Of a DNA stretch of 7,662 nt, positions 1-6,237 are shown piece by piece (within the stretch, counting starts at the first letter, position 1; each line of letters opens with the position of its first letter). The position numbers were made by a program, and so were the translations under genes. This DNA is from QNZT01 sp964651755. Its GTDB lineage: Bacteria > Campylobacterota > Campylobacteria > Campylobacterales > QNZT01. The notes under the pieces are model-generated. The model worked only from the letters and a program-made list of their open reading frames with translations, did not search any database and was not told where the DNA came from. Where the stretch lies: positions 1-7,662 of the forward strand of contig CAZYZD010000095.1 of NCBI GenBank assembly GCA_964651755.1, written 5' to 3'.

Positions 1-729
1 TCAAAAGAGAACAGAGGTTACAGCGCCGGAAACAATGTAGGCATCAGATATGCCCGGATGAGAGATGATTTTGACTATATCTGGATTTTAAACAATGATA
101 CTGTCATCAAAAAAGATGCATTGAAAAGACTGGTCGCATATGCAGATGCACATCATGAAAAGAGAGGTTTGATTGGAACGACGCTTCTTTTTTATGATGC
201 TCCGGATAAAATCCAGGCATTTGGTGCAAGTTTCAACCCCTATCTTGCGGTGCAGAAACATTATCTTTCTCATGAAAACTATACTGCAGAGCTTGTGGAG
301 ACTTTTGATCAGCGTAAGCTGGACTATGTGATCGGTGCATCTATGCTTATGACCAGAGCCTGTATGGAGAAGATCGGATTGATGCCGGAGGAGTACTTTA
401 TCTATTTTGAAGAGATAGATATTGCGACAAACTGTAAACGAAACGGTTTTGAAATCGCTATCTGTACCGATGCAATCGTTTACCATAAAGAGTCGGTTTC
501 TATAAAACAGGAAAATAAAAAAACCAGTGCATTTTCAGATTTTTTTGCAATGCGCAACCGTCTGATAGTAACACAGAAGTACCATCCTTTTATGCTTCCA
601 TCTGTCTATGGAGGACTTCTGTTTTCGATGCTGCTGCGTCTGCGGCGTAAAGAGTATGATTGTGTGAAAAATATAGTAAAAATCATCACAACACCCCTCT
701 CCAAAATAGAACAGTTAAAATACCGTTAA
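1..729 (+). CDS. Glycosyltransferase family 2 protein, 5' end cut off by the window
   Basis: The reading frame is open from the first base, so this gene starts upstream; 242 residues are visible, ending at TAA 727-729. It should transfer a sugar from a nucleotide-sugar donor to a growing lipid-linked glycan at the cytoplasmic face. Visible GT-A features are NRGYSAGNN (visible residues 4-12), the metal-binding DXD-equivalent LNNDT (30-34), the acceptor-side GAS motif (112-114), and EEYFIYFEEID (130-140), which carries the acidic residues typical of rhamnosyltransferase-like GT2 enzymes. A basic segment with AMRNRL follows, and the tail is hydrophobic then basic, suggesting peripheral membrane contact. 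The N-terminal strand and first nucleotide-binding motif lie outside the window. The next gene starts 27 bases downstream, so they are probably co-transcribed. An ATG at 58 is internal to the conserved domain and is not the start. The family is secure; the sugar specificity cannot be read. Confidence 0.9.
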   Translation, partial: SKENRGYSAGNNVGIRYARMRDDFDYIWILNNDTVIKKDALKRLVAYADAHHEKRGLIGTTLLFYDAPDKIQAFGASFNPYLAVQKHYLSHENYTAELVETFDQRKLDYVIGASMLMTRACMEKIGLMPEEYFIYFEEIDIATNCKRNGFEIAICTDAIVYHKESVSIKQENKKTSAFSDFFAMRNRLIVTQKYHPFMLPSVYGGLLFSMLLRLRRKEYDCVKNIVKIITTPLSKIEQLKYR

Positions 730-744
730 AACAAACAAAGAAAC

Positions 745-751
745 AGAGGAG
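745..751 (+). promoter_or_regulatory. Ribosome binding site for the second glycosyltransferase
   Basis: AGAGGAG lies five bases before the ATG at 757. It is the strongest Shine-Dalgarno match around this start and fixes it over the next in-frame ATG at 799. Confidence 0.75.
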
Positions 752-756
752 TTTAT

Positions 757-1566
757 ATGAAAAAGCTGGAAGAGAGAGTGCGATATTATATCAACCTGAT
801 GCGTAACTGGAAGTTTGAAAGAGATAGTGTCAATCTTGTCAAAAAGCTGGAAACGGCACTTTCCAAATCTGAAGAGGAGATACCTGTTTTTGTCATTTCC
901 TATAACAATGCAAAATATGTACAAAATACAGTCAATCAACTCAAGCGCTATCATATAAAACCTATCATCATTGACAACTGCTCAACTGATCAGCACTCTG
1001 TGAATATCTTGCGTCAGATAGAAGCATCAGGAGATGCTCAGGTACTTTTCAGTGATAAAAATTTTGGTTATCTGGTCGGTTTTCTCAATCCTGTTTATAA
1101 AGTTATGCCGGAACTTTTTGCCTATACGGATCCTGATTTACAGTTTCATCCCAATTTACCGCAAAATTTTCTCTCTGTTCTGGCTGAGGTAACAGAAAAG
1201 TACAGTGTCTACAAAGCCGGGTTTGCACTCTCTTTGCTCGATGATGAAGAGATGATTGATCTGAGTATCACAAAACTCAGAGGCGTACCCCAGATATATC
1301 CCCATACAATGAGTGTGAGAGAGTGGGAACAGCAGTACTGGAGGATGAAACTGGATCATCCTGAACTGGAACTCTATCAGGCAAGACACGATACCACTTT
1401 TGCCGTCTACCGTAAATCAAATCTGATTGATTTTTATGATGGTGTGAGAGTGGCAGGGGATTTCAGCGCGATTCATCTGCCGTGGTATCCGAAACTTGAT
1501 TTGATGAGTGCGGAGGATAGGGCGAGATATTTGGAAGGAAATAAGTCTTCCACATGGTTAAAATGA
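757..1566 (+). CDS. Glycosyltransferase (GT-A fold, family 2-like)
   Basis: This 269-residue protein is a probable cytoplasmic glycosyltransferase of a polysaccharide cluster. After a charged, probably helical N-terminal extension (residues 1-40), a GT-A core begins with IPVFVISYNN (42-51). It continues with IIIDNCSTD (70-78), which contacts the nucleotide in this fold, and YTDPDLQF (123-130), whose DPD is the metal-binding DXD motif. The C-terminal half differs from ordinary GT2 enzymes: it has an ARHDTTFAVYRK block (209-220) and RVAGDFSAIHLPWY (231-244), probably the acceptor-side and catalytic region. The gene ends cleanly at TGA 1564-1566 and looks full length. It follows the upstream glycosyltransferase by 27 bases and is followed by a long AT-rich spacer, so it probably ends its operon. 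Donor and acceptor are unknown. Confidence 0.85.
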   Translation: MKKLEERVRYYINLMRNWKFERDSVNLVKKLETALSKSEEEIPVFVISYNNAKYVQNTVNQLKRYHIKPIIIDNCSTDQHSVNILRQIEASGDAQVLFSDKNFGYLVGFLNPVYKVMPELFAYTDPDLQFHPNLPQNFLSVLAEVTEKYSVYKAGFALSLLDDEEMIDLSITKLRGVPQIYPHTMSVREWEQQYWRMKLDHPELELYQARHDTTFAVYRKSNLIDFYDGVRVAGDFSAIHLPWYPKLDLMSAEDRARYLEGNKSSTWLK

Positions 1567-1569
1567 AAA

Positions 1570-1602
1570 ATATAATATTTATTTGATAAATAAATATTAT
1601 AT
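1570..1602. repeat. Perfect 15-bp inverted repeat, stem-loop after the glycosyltransferase gene
   Basis: The arms at 1570-1584 and 1588-1602 are exact reverse complements made only of A and T, with a GAT loop at 1585-1587. The hairpin starts four bases after the stop codon at 1564-1566. Its position suggests transcript end protection or weak termination. However, the stem has no G-C pair and is not followed by a T tract on the + strand, so it is not a textbook intrinsic terminator. On the minus strand the sequence after the stem is T-rich, but no minus-strand gene needs terminating here. Confidence 0.6.
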
Positions 1603-1666
1603 GAAAAATTTATGCAGAAAAAATTTAGATTTTTACAAATAAAATTATTAAAATAAATAACATTAA

Positions 1667-1686
1667 AAATTAAATATATTTAATTT
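1667..1686. repeat. Perfect 20-bp AT palindrome
   Basis: Bases 1667-1676 and 1677-1686 are exact reverse complements with no spacer, and all bases are A or T. It lies 37 bases upstream of the -35 element of the promoter at 1724-1752, where an activator or UP-element-like site could act. In DNA this AT-rich, palindromes arise more easily by chance, so a regulatory role is only a suggestion. Confidence 0.45.
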
Positions 1687-1723
1687 CTTATTTCAAAATA
1701 AAGCAAAACCAAATTTGTTTCTA

Positions 1724-1752
1724 TTGCCATTTTATCTATCTTTTTCTATAAT
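1724..1752 (+). promoter_or_regulatory. Sigma70-type promoter for the ATP-grasp operon
   Basis: TTGCCA at 1724-1729 matches five of six bases of the -35 consensus. TATAAT at 1747-1752 is a perfect -10, and the spacer is exactly 17 bases. Transcription should begin near 1759, giving a leader of roughly 55 bases to the ATG at 1814 or 90 to the ATG at 1850. A 10-base palindrome, AAACTAGTTT at 1755-1764, covers the predicted start point and could be an operator. The promoter would drive the four overlapping genes up to 5307. Confidence 0.7.
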
Positions 1753-1813
1753 GAAAACTAGTTTGGCTCAGGGCTTTGTTTTTATAAAAAACTGCTTTTA
1801 AAATTCCCGTTTC

Positions 1814-3007
1814 ATGGTTACCAATACAATTTCAAGGCTTGAAAAAAAGATGGTTTCGACATCAAGTTTCTTAGTACTTATTACTGATCTTTCTACGCGT
1901 AAAGCATTTGATCTTGCAAATATTTTTATGCATAAAAATACAGAGATTGTGTTGTGTGATTCATGTAATAAAACAGACAGATTTTTACTTGAAAAAGCGT
2001 ATGGTAAAAAGATAGAATTGTTGCGTAAAGAGCAGCATTTTGCAGATGATCTTGGTAGAATTTTAGAGAAATATTCTCATAAAAAGATTATTTATATTCC
2101 GGTTGAAGAAGATACGACACTGTTGGTATATGATTTTTTGCAGCAGCATAAGTATCCAAACTTTTTTACAAATCTCCCTCCTCGGAAATCTTTTGATATT
2201 GTTCGTGATAAGGGTGCATTTTCTCTGTTTTGTCTGGACAATGGCATACCTGTCCCTGCGGAATACGCATGTGAAGATTTACTCGCTTTAAAACAACTGC
2301 CGTCGGGATTGATTATAAAGCCCCGAAGTGGTTCTGGTTCTGTGGGAATTCTTTTTATCGATACCAAAGAAGAACTTTTACAAGCGTGTAAAGAGTTGGA
2401 TATGAGGAAGTATATCATTCAGGAGCGTTTGGAAAATCCCAAAGATGTAGAAGGTGGTTTCTTCCTTTTTTATGAAGGGCAAAAGATTTCCTATTATGGG
2501 CACAGGAGGATTCGAACCTATCCTGTCAGCGGAGGTGTCAGCATCTACTCAAAATGTGACCTCAATCCTGAACTTGAAGCACTTGGGACAGAGCTTTTGC
2601 AGAAACTGGAGTGGTCAGGTCTTGCGATGGTAGAGTTTTTATATGACCCTGCGGCACAAATGTACAAAATCATAGAAGTCAACCCACGTTTGTGGGGGTC
2701 GCTGATGCTGGCGGAGTTTTGCGGCAGTGAAATGTTTGAGAACTATTGCCGGAGTGCTCTGAATATGCCGGTTAAAGAGGGAAATGTGGAAAAAGAGCGT
2801 TATTTGCGGTGGTTCTTTCCCTGGGAACTGCTGGTCTACTTCCAACAAAAGGGCAAGATAGAAAAGTTCTGGCATTTTGACAGAGCCGATACGTGCTATG
2901 TCAATTTTTCTTACAGCAGTTATAGTCGCAGTCTGCTTTTTACCTTTTACAATATGATAAATCCCCGTAAATTGAAGCGGCTCTTGCAAAAGGTGGCAGG
3001 AAAATGA
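1814..3007 (+). CDS. ATP-grasp family carboxylate-amine ligase-like protein
   Basis: ATP-grasp enzymes activate a carboxylate as an acyl phosphate with ATP and join it to an amine or other nucleophile. The 397-residue product has the expected order. There is an N-terminal Rossmann-like strand FLVLITDLSTRK (19-30). The ATP-grasp domain follows, with LIIKPRSGSGSVGI (166-179; K169 and a glycine-rich loop), then MVEFLYD (272-278; E274), and the metal-binding KIIEVNPRLWGS (285-296; E288, N290, R292). No signal peptide is present, so it is cytoplasmic. It overlaps the next gene by four bases (ATGA). The start is uncertain: the ATG at 1814 has no clear Shine-Dalgarno sequence, and the ATG at 1850 would give a 385-residue protein whose N-terminus fits the family better. 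The substrate is unknown; a sugar amine or carboxylate of the local glycan is a guess from context. Confidence 0.88.
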   Translation: MVTNTISRLEKKMVSTSSFLVLITDLSTRKAFDLANIFMHKNTEIVLCDSCNKTDRFLLEKAYGKKIELLRKEQHFADDLGRILEKYSHKKIIYIPVEEDTTLLVYDFLQQHKYPNFFTNLPPRKSFDIVRDKGAFSLFCLDNGIPVPAEYACEDLLALKQLPSGLIIKPRSGSGSVGILFIDTKEELLQACKELDMRKYIIQERLENPKDVEGGFFLFYEGQKISYYGHRRIRTYPVSGGVSIYSKCDLNPELEALGTELLQKLEWSGLAMVEFLYDPAAQMYKIIEVNPRLWGSLMLAEFCGSEMFENYCRSALNMPVKEGNVEKERYLRWFFPWELLVYFQQKGKIEKFWHFDRADTCYVNFSYSSYSRSLLFTFYNMINPRKLKRLLQKVAGK

Positions 3008-3612
3008 AGCGTGTTGTTGTATTTGATTTTGACAAGACATTGACCTACAAAGATACACTGCTGGGGTTTTTCACTACAGTGGGCAGAGAGAGAGCCTTTT
3101 TTCTGCCAAAGCTGATGTTTTATCTTTTCAGTATGGTACAGGCAAAAACGGGGCTTATCTCAAATACCACACTCAAAGAGCGTGGTGTGGCACTTTTTTT
3201 GAAAAATCTTTCGGCAGAAACGGTAGCAAAATATGCTCATGAATATGGCAAGAAGATTGTTTTTAACAAACTGTATCGGAGACTGGATTTTGATGAGAAG
3301 AGTCTTTATGTGGTAGTGAGTGCCTCTTTTGAAGAGTACTTGAAACCTCTTTTTCCGGATTTTGTAGAAGTGATAGGTTCTCGTCTGGCATATGAAAACA
3401 GTTGTGTTTCCGCTCTGGAGTTTAACTGTTATAAAAAAGAGAAAGTCAAAGCGCTTAGTGAAAAGGGTATAGAGAGTATCGATTTATTATATACCGATAG
3501 TTTCAGTGATTATGCACTGGCAAAAATAGCGAAAAAGATAGTGATTGTGGAGAAAGATAAATTGACAGAGTGTAAAAGTATAGAAGCGTTTAGGGAGTAT
3601 TTTCAGAGATGA
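3004..3612 (+). CDS. HAD-superfamily (IB type) phosphatase
   Basis: This is a 202-residue haloacid dehalogenase-fold hydrolase, probably a phosphomonoesterase of the phosphoserine-phosphatase-like IB group. Motif I is VVVFDFDKTLT (4-14), with nucleophile D8 and acid/base D10. Motif II is VVVSAS (103-108), with S106. A lysine-rich stretch at 144-149 supplies motif III. Motif IV is YTDSFSDYALA (163-173), where D165 and D169 would bind magnesium. The helical cap (about 20-95) lies between motifs I and II, as expected for subclass I. It overlaps the ATP-grasp gene by four bases upstream and the deacetylase by four downstream, indicating translational coupling. AGGTGG at 2991-2996 is a suitable ribosome binding site. 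The likely substrate is a phosphorylated sugar or lipid intermediate of the same pathway, but this is inference. Confidence 0.88.
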   Translation: MKRVVVFDFDKTLTYKDTLLGFFTTVGRERAFFLPKLMFYLFSMVQAKTGLISNTTLKERGVALFLKNLSAETVAKYAHEYGKKIVFNKLYRRLDFDEKSLYVVVSASFEEYLKPLFPDFVEVIGSRLAYENSCVSALEFNCYKKEKVKALSEKGIESIDLLYTDSFSDYALAKIAKKIVIVEKDKLTECKSIEAFREYFQR

Positions 3613-4496
3613 AAGTCTTGACATTTGATGTAGAAGAGTGGTTCCATATCCTCGATCATGAGGGCACCAGAAGTGAAAAAGAGTGGGCATGTTTTGACTA
3701 TAGGCTTGACGCCAATATGGACAATATACTTGAAATTCTTGACAGACATAATCAAAAAGCTACTTTTTTCTGTCTTGGGTGGTTAACTAAAAAGCATGCT
3801 CACATCGTCAAACGGCTGGATTCTCTGGGATATGAAATAGCAACACACTCACATATGCACCAACTGGTATATGAGCAGAAGATCAGTGAATTTGAAAAAG
3901 ACCTGGAATATTCTATCAAGTCTCTGGAAGATATTACCGGTAAAAAGATCCGTGCATACAGAGCGCCGGGTTTTTCACTTAAACAGGAAAACAGATGGGT
4001 TTTTGATGTGCTGCTTTCTCACGGCATCGAGATAGATTGTTCTATTTTTCCTGCCAGAAGAGCGCATGGAGGGTTCGAAAAGTATGGAACAGACAAGCCC
4101 TCTTTGGTTATATCCAACAAAGGTGTGATTAAAGAGTTTCCGATGAGTATAGACAGGATTTTATTTAAAAATATTGTCTCCTCCGGTGGCGGATATTTTC
4201 GACTGCTGCCGTATCCTGTCATACGCTATCTTATGAATAGAACAGATTATTCTATGAGTTATTTTCATCCTCATGATTTTGATGCTGAACGTCCGCTCAT
4301 CCCCGGACTCTCTCCCGTAAAGAGGTTTAAAACACGTGTAGGATTAAAAGGAGCATTAAAAAAACTGGAAAACCTTATAGAAGATTTTAATTTTGTCGAT
4401 TTAAATGAAGCTGTCGAAAGAATTGACTGGGAACAAGTCTCTGTTGTGCATTTGCCGGAACGAAGAAAATTACAAAGAGGAAAGTGTTTTGGATAA
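3609..4496 (+). CDS. Polysaccharide deacetylase (NodB-like, DUF3473-type)
   Basis: This 295-residue carbohydrate esterase family 4-like enzyme should remove N- or O-acetyl groups from a sugar. Its motifs follow the TxDVExxF/W variant of the NodB domain: TFDVEEW (5-11, with D7 as the likely catalytic base), THSHMH (79-84) for metal binding, RAPGFS (118-123), DCS (143-145), GGGYFRLLP (193-201), and SYFHPHDFD (217-225) with the late catalytic histidine. The last blocks are typical of the DUF3473 tail found in the PEP-CTERM-locus deacetylase subfamily, although no exosortase gene is seen here. The protein begins directly with the catalytic strand and has no signal peptide or membrane segment, so it should act in the cytoplasm on a nucleotide- or lipid-linked sugar. 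It overlaps the phosphatase gene by four bases and the following glycosyltransferase by eight. AGGGAG at 3592-3597 may help its translation. Confidence 0.9.
   Translation: MKVLTFDVEEWFHILDHEGTRSEKEWACFDYRLDANMDNILEILDRHNQKATFFCLGWLTKKHAHIVKRLDSLGYEIATHSHMHQLVYEQKISEFEKDLEYSIKSLEDITGKKIRAYRAPGFSLKQENRWVFDVLLSHGIEIDCSIFPARRAHGGFEKYGTDKPSLVISNKGVIKEFPMSIDRILFKNIVSSGGGYFRLLPYPVIRYLMNRTDYSMSYFHPHDFDAERPLIPGLSPVKRFKTRVGLKGALKKLENLIEDFNFVDLNEAVERIDWEQVSVVHLPERRKLQRGKCFG
4476..4481 (+). promoter_or_regulatory. Ribosome binding site that decides a TTG start
   Basis: AGAGGA lies seven bases before TTG 4489-4491. It supports that codon as the start rather than the more upstream ATG at 4405, which would add 28 residues with no family resemblance and force a 92-base overlap with the deacetylase. 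Confidence 0.65.
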
Positions 4497-5307
4497 TAAT
4501 ATCTATTTTTCAATAGTTTCACATGATCAGACTGATTTGATTATCAAAAATTTTACCAACTTTCCTCAGAAAGTAAAAGGGTGTACTATTGTCCCTGTCA
4601 TAGTGGACAATACCGGATGTGAAAGACTGAAAAAATTTTGCCAGGAAGAGTCTCTTGTCTATTTTCATGATGGTATTCAGCGGGGGTTTGGAAGTAATCA
4701 TAACCATATATTTCACTGGCTGCAACCAAAAGATGAAGAGAGATTTGTAGTCTGTAACCCGGATATCTACATAGAAAAAGAGCAATTGGAAAAAATTGTG
4801 ACAAATTCAAAAGAGTGCGATATCTACTCTCCGCTTGTCTATTTTGACAAAGAGAATGATGAAGTCGACAACCCCGATAAAGATTTTCCCGGTCTTTTGA
4901 ACTTTTTTATCTCTTTTACGACACAGAAAAGACTGCACTATGGAACACGGATGCGCATCACGCAGCCTGGCTGGATTTCCGGGGCTTTTATGCTTTTTAA
5001 GGCATCTGTTTACAGAGCGCTTGACGGATTTGATGAAGACTATTTCATGTACTGTGAAGATATTGATATCTGTTACCGTGCCAAACAGATGGGGTATGAG
5101 ATCACCATCGATCATGAGTGCCATATAGAACATCATGCACAGATGCACAGCAGAAACATCTTCTCAAAAAATAATGTCTGGCATATGAAATCAGCTTTTA
5201 AATATGCCCTCAAACATAAGAAAATATACCGTTTAAATTATGTCAAGGCAAAACGAAGAGCAAAAAACGGACAACGCAAAGATGATGTCTGGATCGCTTC
5301 AAAATAG
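4489..5307 (+). CDS. Glycosyltransferase family 2 protein
   Basis: With the TTG start the product is 272 residues and begins almost at once with the first GT-A strand, IYFSIVSHD (5-13), as is usual for family 2. Other motifs are VIVDNTG (37-43), GFGSNHN (66-72), the DXD-equivalent VCNPDI (88-93), GWISGAFMLF (161-170) and FDEDYFMYCEDIDICYRAKQMGYEI split over 181-205, the acidic signature of rhamnosyltransferase-like enzymes. A histidine-rich HIEHHAQMH (212-220) and a strongly basic tail follow, the latter consistent with membrane-surface binding. It should add one sugar to the lipid-linked glycan in the cytoplasm. It is the last gene of the four-gene overlapping unit, and the overlap with the deacetylase suggests that its acceptor or donor relates to the deacetylated sugar. 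The exact sugar cannot be read. Confidence 0.88.
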   Translation: MDNNIYFSIVSHDQTDLIIKNFTNFPQKVKGCTIVPVIVDNTGCERLKKFCQEESLVYFHDGIQRGFGSNHNHIFHWLQPKDEERFVVCNPDIYIEKEQLEKIVTNSKECDIYSPLVYFDKENDEVDNPDKDFPGLLNFFISFTTQKRLHYGTRMRITQPGWISGAFMLFKASVYRALDGFDEDYFMYCEDIDICYRAKQMGYEITIDHECHIEHHAQMHSRNIFSKNNVWHMKSAFKYALKHKKIYRLNYVKAKRRAKNGQRKDDVWIASK

Positions 5308-5390
5308 CTGCCAAACTCTCCTTTTCCCCTGAAATTCCCATTACTTCAATACTTTAAAAAACTAAAACTGTCTTTTTATTAGTAAAGTAA

Positions 5391-5399
5391 TGTTAAAAT
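5391..5399 (+). promoter_or_regulatory. Possible extended -10 promoter for the permease gene
   Basis: TGTTAAAAT contains TAAAAT (5394-5399; five of six bases of the consensus) preceded by an extended TG one base upstream. There is no good -35 at 16-18 bases, which extended -10 promoters can tolerate. The predicted start near 5406 would give a leader of about 20 bases. Confidence 0.4.
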
Positions 5400-5415
5400 A
5401 TTTCATAATTAAGAT

Positions 5416-5419
5416 AAGG
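5416..5419 (+). promoter_or_regulatory. Ribosome binding site for the permease TTG start
   Basis: AAGG lies eight bases before TTG 5428. The competing ATG at 5424 is only four bases away and opens a six-codon frame, so it is not the permease start. A TGA at 5425-5427 blocks any in-frame upstream extension. Confidence 0.55.
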
Positions 5420-5427
5420 TTTTATGA

Positions 5428-6237
5428 TTGAAATTATTTCATGATATACGTACTTTTATACGTGATATCCTCCAAAACAGAGCTATATTTAAATCACTGG
5501 TGATCAACGACTTCAGGCAGCGTTATCTGGGATCGTATCTGGGGATACTCTGGGCTTTTATACAGCCGACTATAACGGTACTGATCTTCTGGTTTGTCTT
5601 TCAGGTAGGGTTTAAATCTCAGCCGGTGAATGATGTACCGTTTATCCTCTGGCTGATTGCAGGGATGTTTCCGTGGTTTTTTTTCAACGATGCCCTCTCA
5701 AATGCTACCAATGCCGTAATGGAGAACAGTTATCTGGTTAAAAAGATCGTTTTCAAAGTCTCTTTTTTGCCTATTATCAAGATATTGTCTGCATTGATTG
5801 TGCATTTGTTTTTTGTGTTTTTTATGTATGGATTGTTTATGGTTTACGGGTATGTTTTTGATCTGCACTGGTTGCAGGTTTTTTATTATCTTGGTGCGAT
5901 GATTGTTTTGATACTCGGAATTTCCTACATCACCTCTTCGGTGGTTGTTTTTTTTCGTGATATGGGACAACTGGTAGCGATGCTGCTTCAGTTTGGATTT
6001 TGGATGACACCGATTTTCTGGTCGATTGGTATGGTACCTGCCAAATATCAGTGGCTTATAAAACTCAATCCTTTGTATTATATCGTTGAAGGATACAGAG
6101 ACAGCATGATTCATCATGTGTGGTTCTGGGAAAAACCGATGCTGACTCTCTACTTTTGGATAGTAGCGCTTGGAATGCTGGCGCTTGGATTTAGTACCTT
6201 TAAAAGACTCAAACCCCATTTTGCGGATGTGTTATGA
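5428..6237 (+). CDS. wzm: ABC-2 type polysaccharide/O-antigen export permease (Wzm family)
   Basis: This is the 269-residue inner-membrane subunit of an ABC exporter that moves an undecaprenyl-linked polysaccharide from cytoplasm to periplasm. The family N-terminus DFRQRYLGSYLGILWAFIQP (28-47) precedes about six hydrophobic segments, roughly 40-60, 72-90, 115-141, 152-176, 182-200 and 239-257. Conserved loops are VFFRDMGQLV (174-183) and NPLYYIVEGYRD (214-225), and the end KPHFADVL is the usual C-terminus of this family, so the protein is complete. The TTG start at 5428 is the only reasonable one, because a stop codon directly precedes it. The partner ATPase (Wzt), usually encoded next, is absent from that position. 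The stop codon instead overlaps (ATGA) the start of an unrelated AlbA_2 gene. The gene symbol is assigned by family; the exported polymer is unknown. Confidence 0.9.
   Translation: MKLFHDIRTFIRDILQNRAIFKSLVINDFRQRYLGSYLGILWAFIQPTITVLIFWFVFQVGFKSQPVNDVPFILWLIAGMFPWFFFNDALSNATNAVMENSYLVKKIVFKVSFLPIIKILSALIVHLFFVFFMYGLFMVYGYVFDLHWLQVFYYLGAMIVLILGISYITSSVVVFFRDMGQLVAMLLQFGFWMTPIFWSIGMVPAKYQWLIKLNPLYYIVEGYRDSMIHHVWFWEKPMLTLYFWIVALGMLALGFSTFKRLKPHFADVL

Larger units (their letters stand above)
1567..1813. other. AT-rich intergenic spacer with palindromes and a promoter
   Basis: No gene is supported in this 247-base gap. Counting bases 1561-1740 gives only 22 G or C of 180, about 12 percent, far below the flanking genes. 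The gap holds a perfect AT hairpin just after the upstream stop codon, a second perfect AT palindrome, a near-consensus promoter and a short palindrome at the predicted transcription start. It marks a transcription-unit boundary between the glycosyltransferase pair and the ATP-grasp unit. AT content this extreme can also bind nucleoid-silencing proteins, but that is inference. Confidence 0.7.
5308..5427. other. Spacer before the export permease, with an inverted repeat
   Basis: This 120-base gap has no gene. CATTACTT at 5339-5346 and AAGTAATG at 5385-5392 form an 8-base inverted repeat. A second nested pair, TACTTTA (5350-5356) and TAAAGTA (5383-5389), shares the right-hand arm, so two alternative foldings are possible. 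The right arm touches the candidate -10 region. I see no convincing intrinsic terminator, so read-through from the upstream unit is possible. Confidence 0.4.

Noticed and set aside
1570..1602. Intrinsic terminator call for the AT hairpin
   Set aside because: The stem has no G-C pairs and is followed by an A-rich rather than T-rich stretch on the + strand, so it is listed as an inverted repeat only.
2639..3058. A 139-codon minus-strand open frame across the ATP-grasp and phosphatase junction
   Set aside because: It overlaps conserved motifs of both + strand genes and has no family resemblance.
4405..4488. Longer N-terminus for the glycosyltransferase from ATG 4405
   Set aside because: It would add 28 residues unlike the family and overlap the deacetylase by 92 bases, while TTG 4489 has a better ribosome binding site and fits the usual N-terminus.
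3609..4496. PEP-CTERM/exosortase locus suggested by the deacetylase subfamily
   Set aside because: No exosortase, PEP-CTERM protein or associated chain-length gene is present in the window.
5424..5444. ATG at 5424 opening a six-codon frame overlapping the permease start
   Set aside because: It is only four bases from the Shine-Dalgarno sequence and too short to support as a leader peptide.
5698..6219. A 173-codon open frame on the minus strand inside the permease gene
   Set aside because: It lies wholly within a well-supported membrane protein gene, has no recognisable domain and its composition is that expected of the complement of hydrophobic codons.
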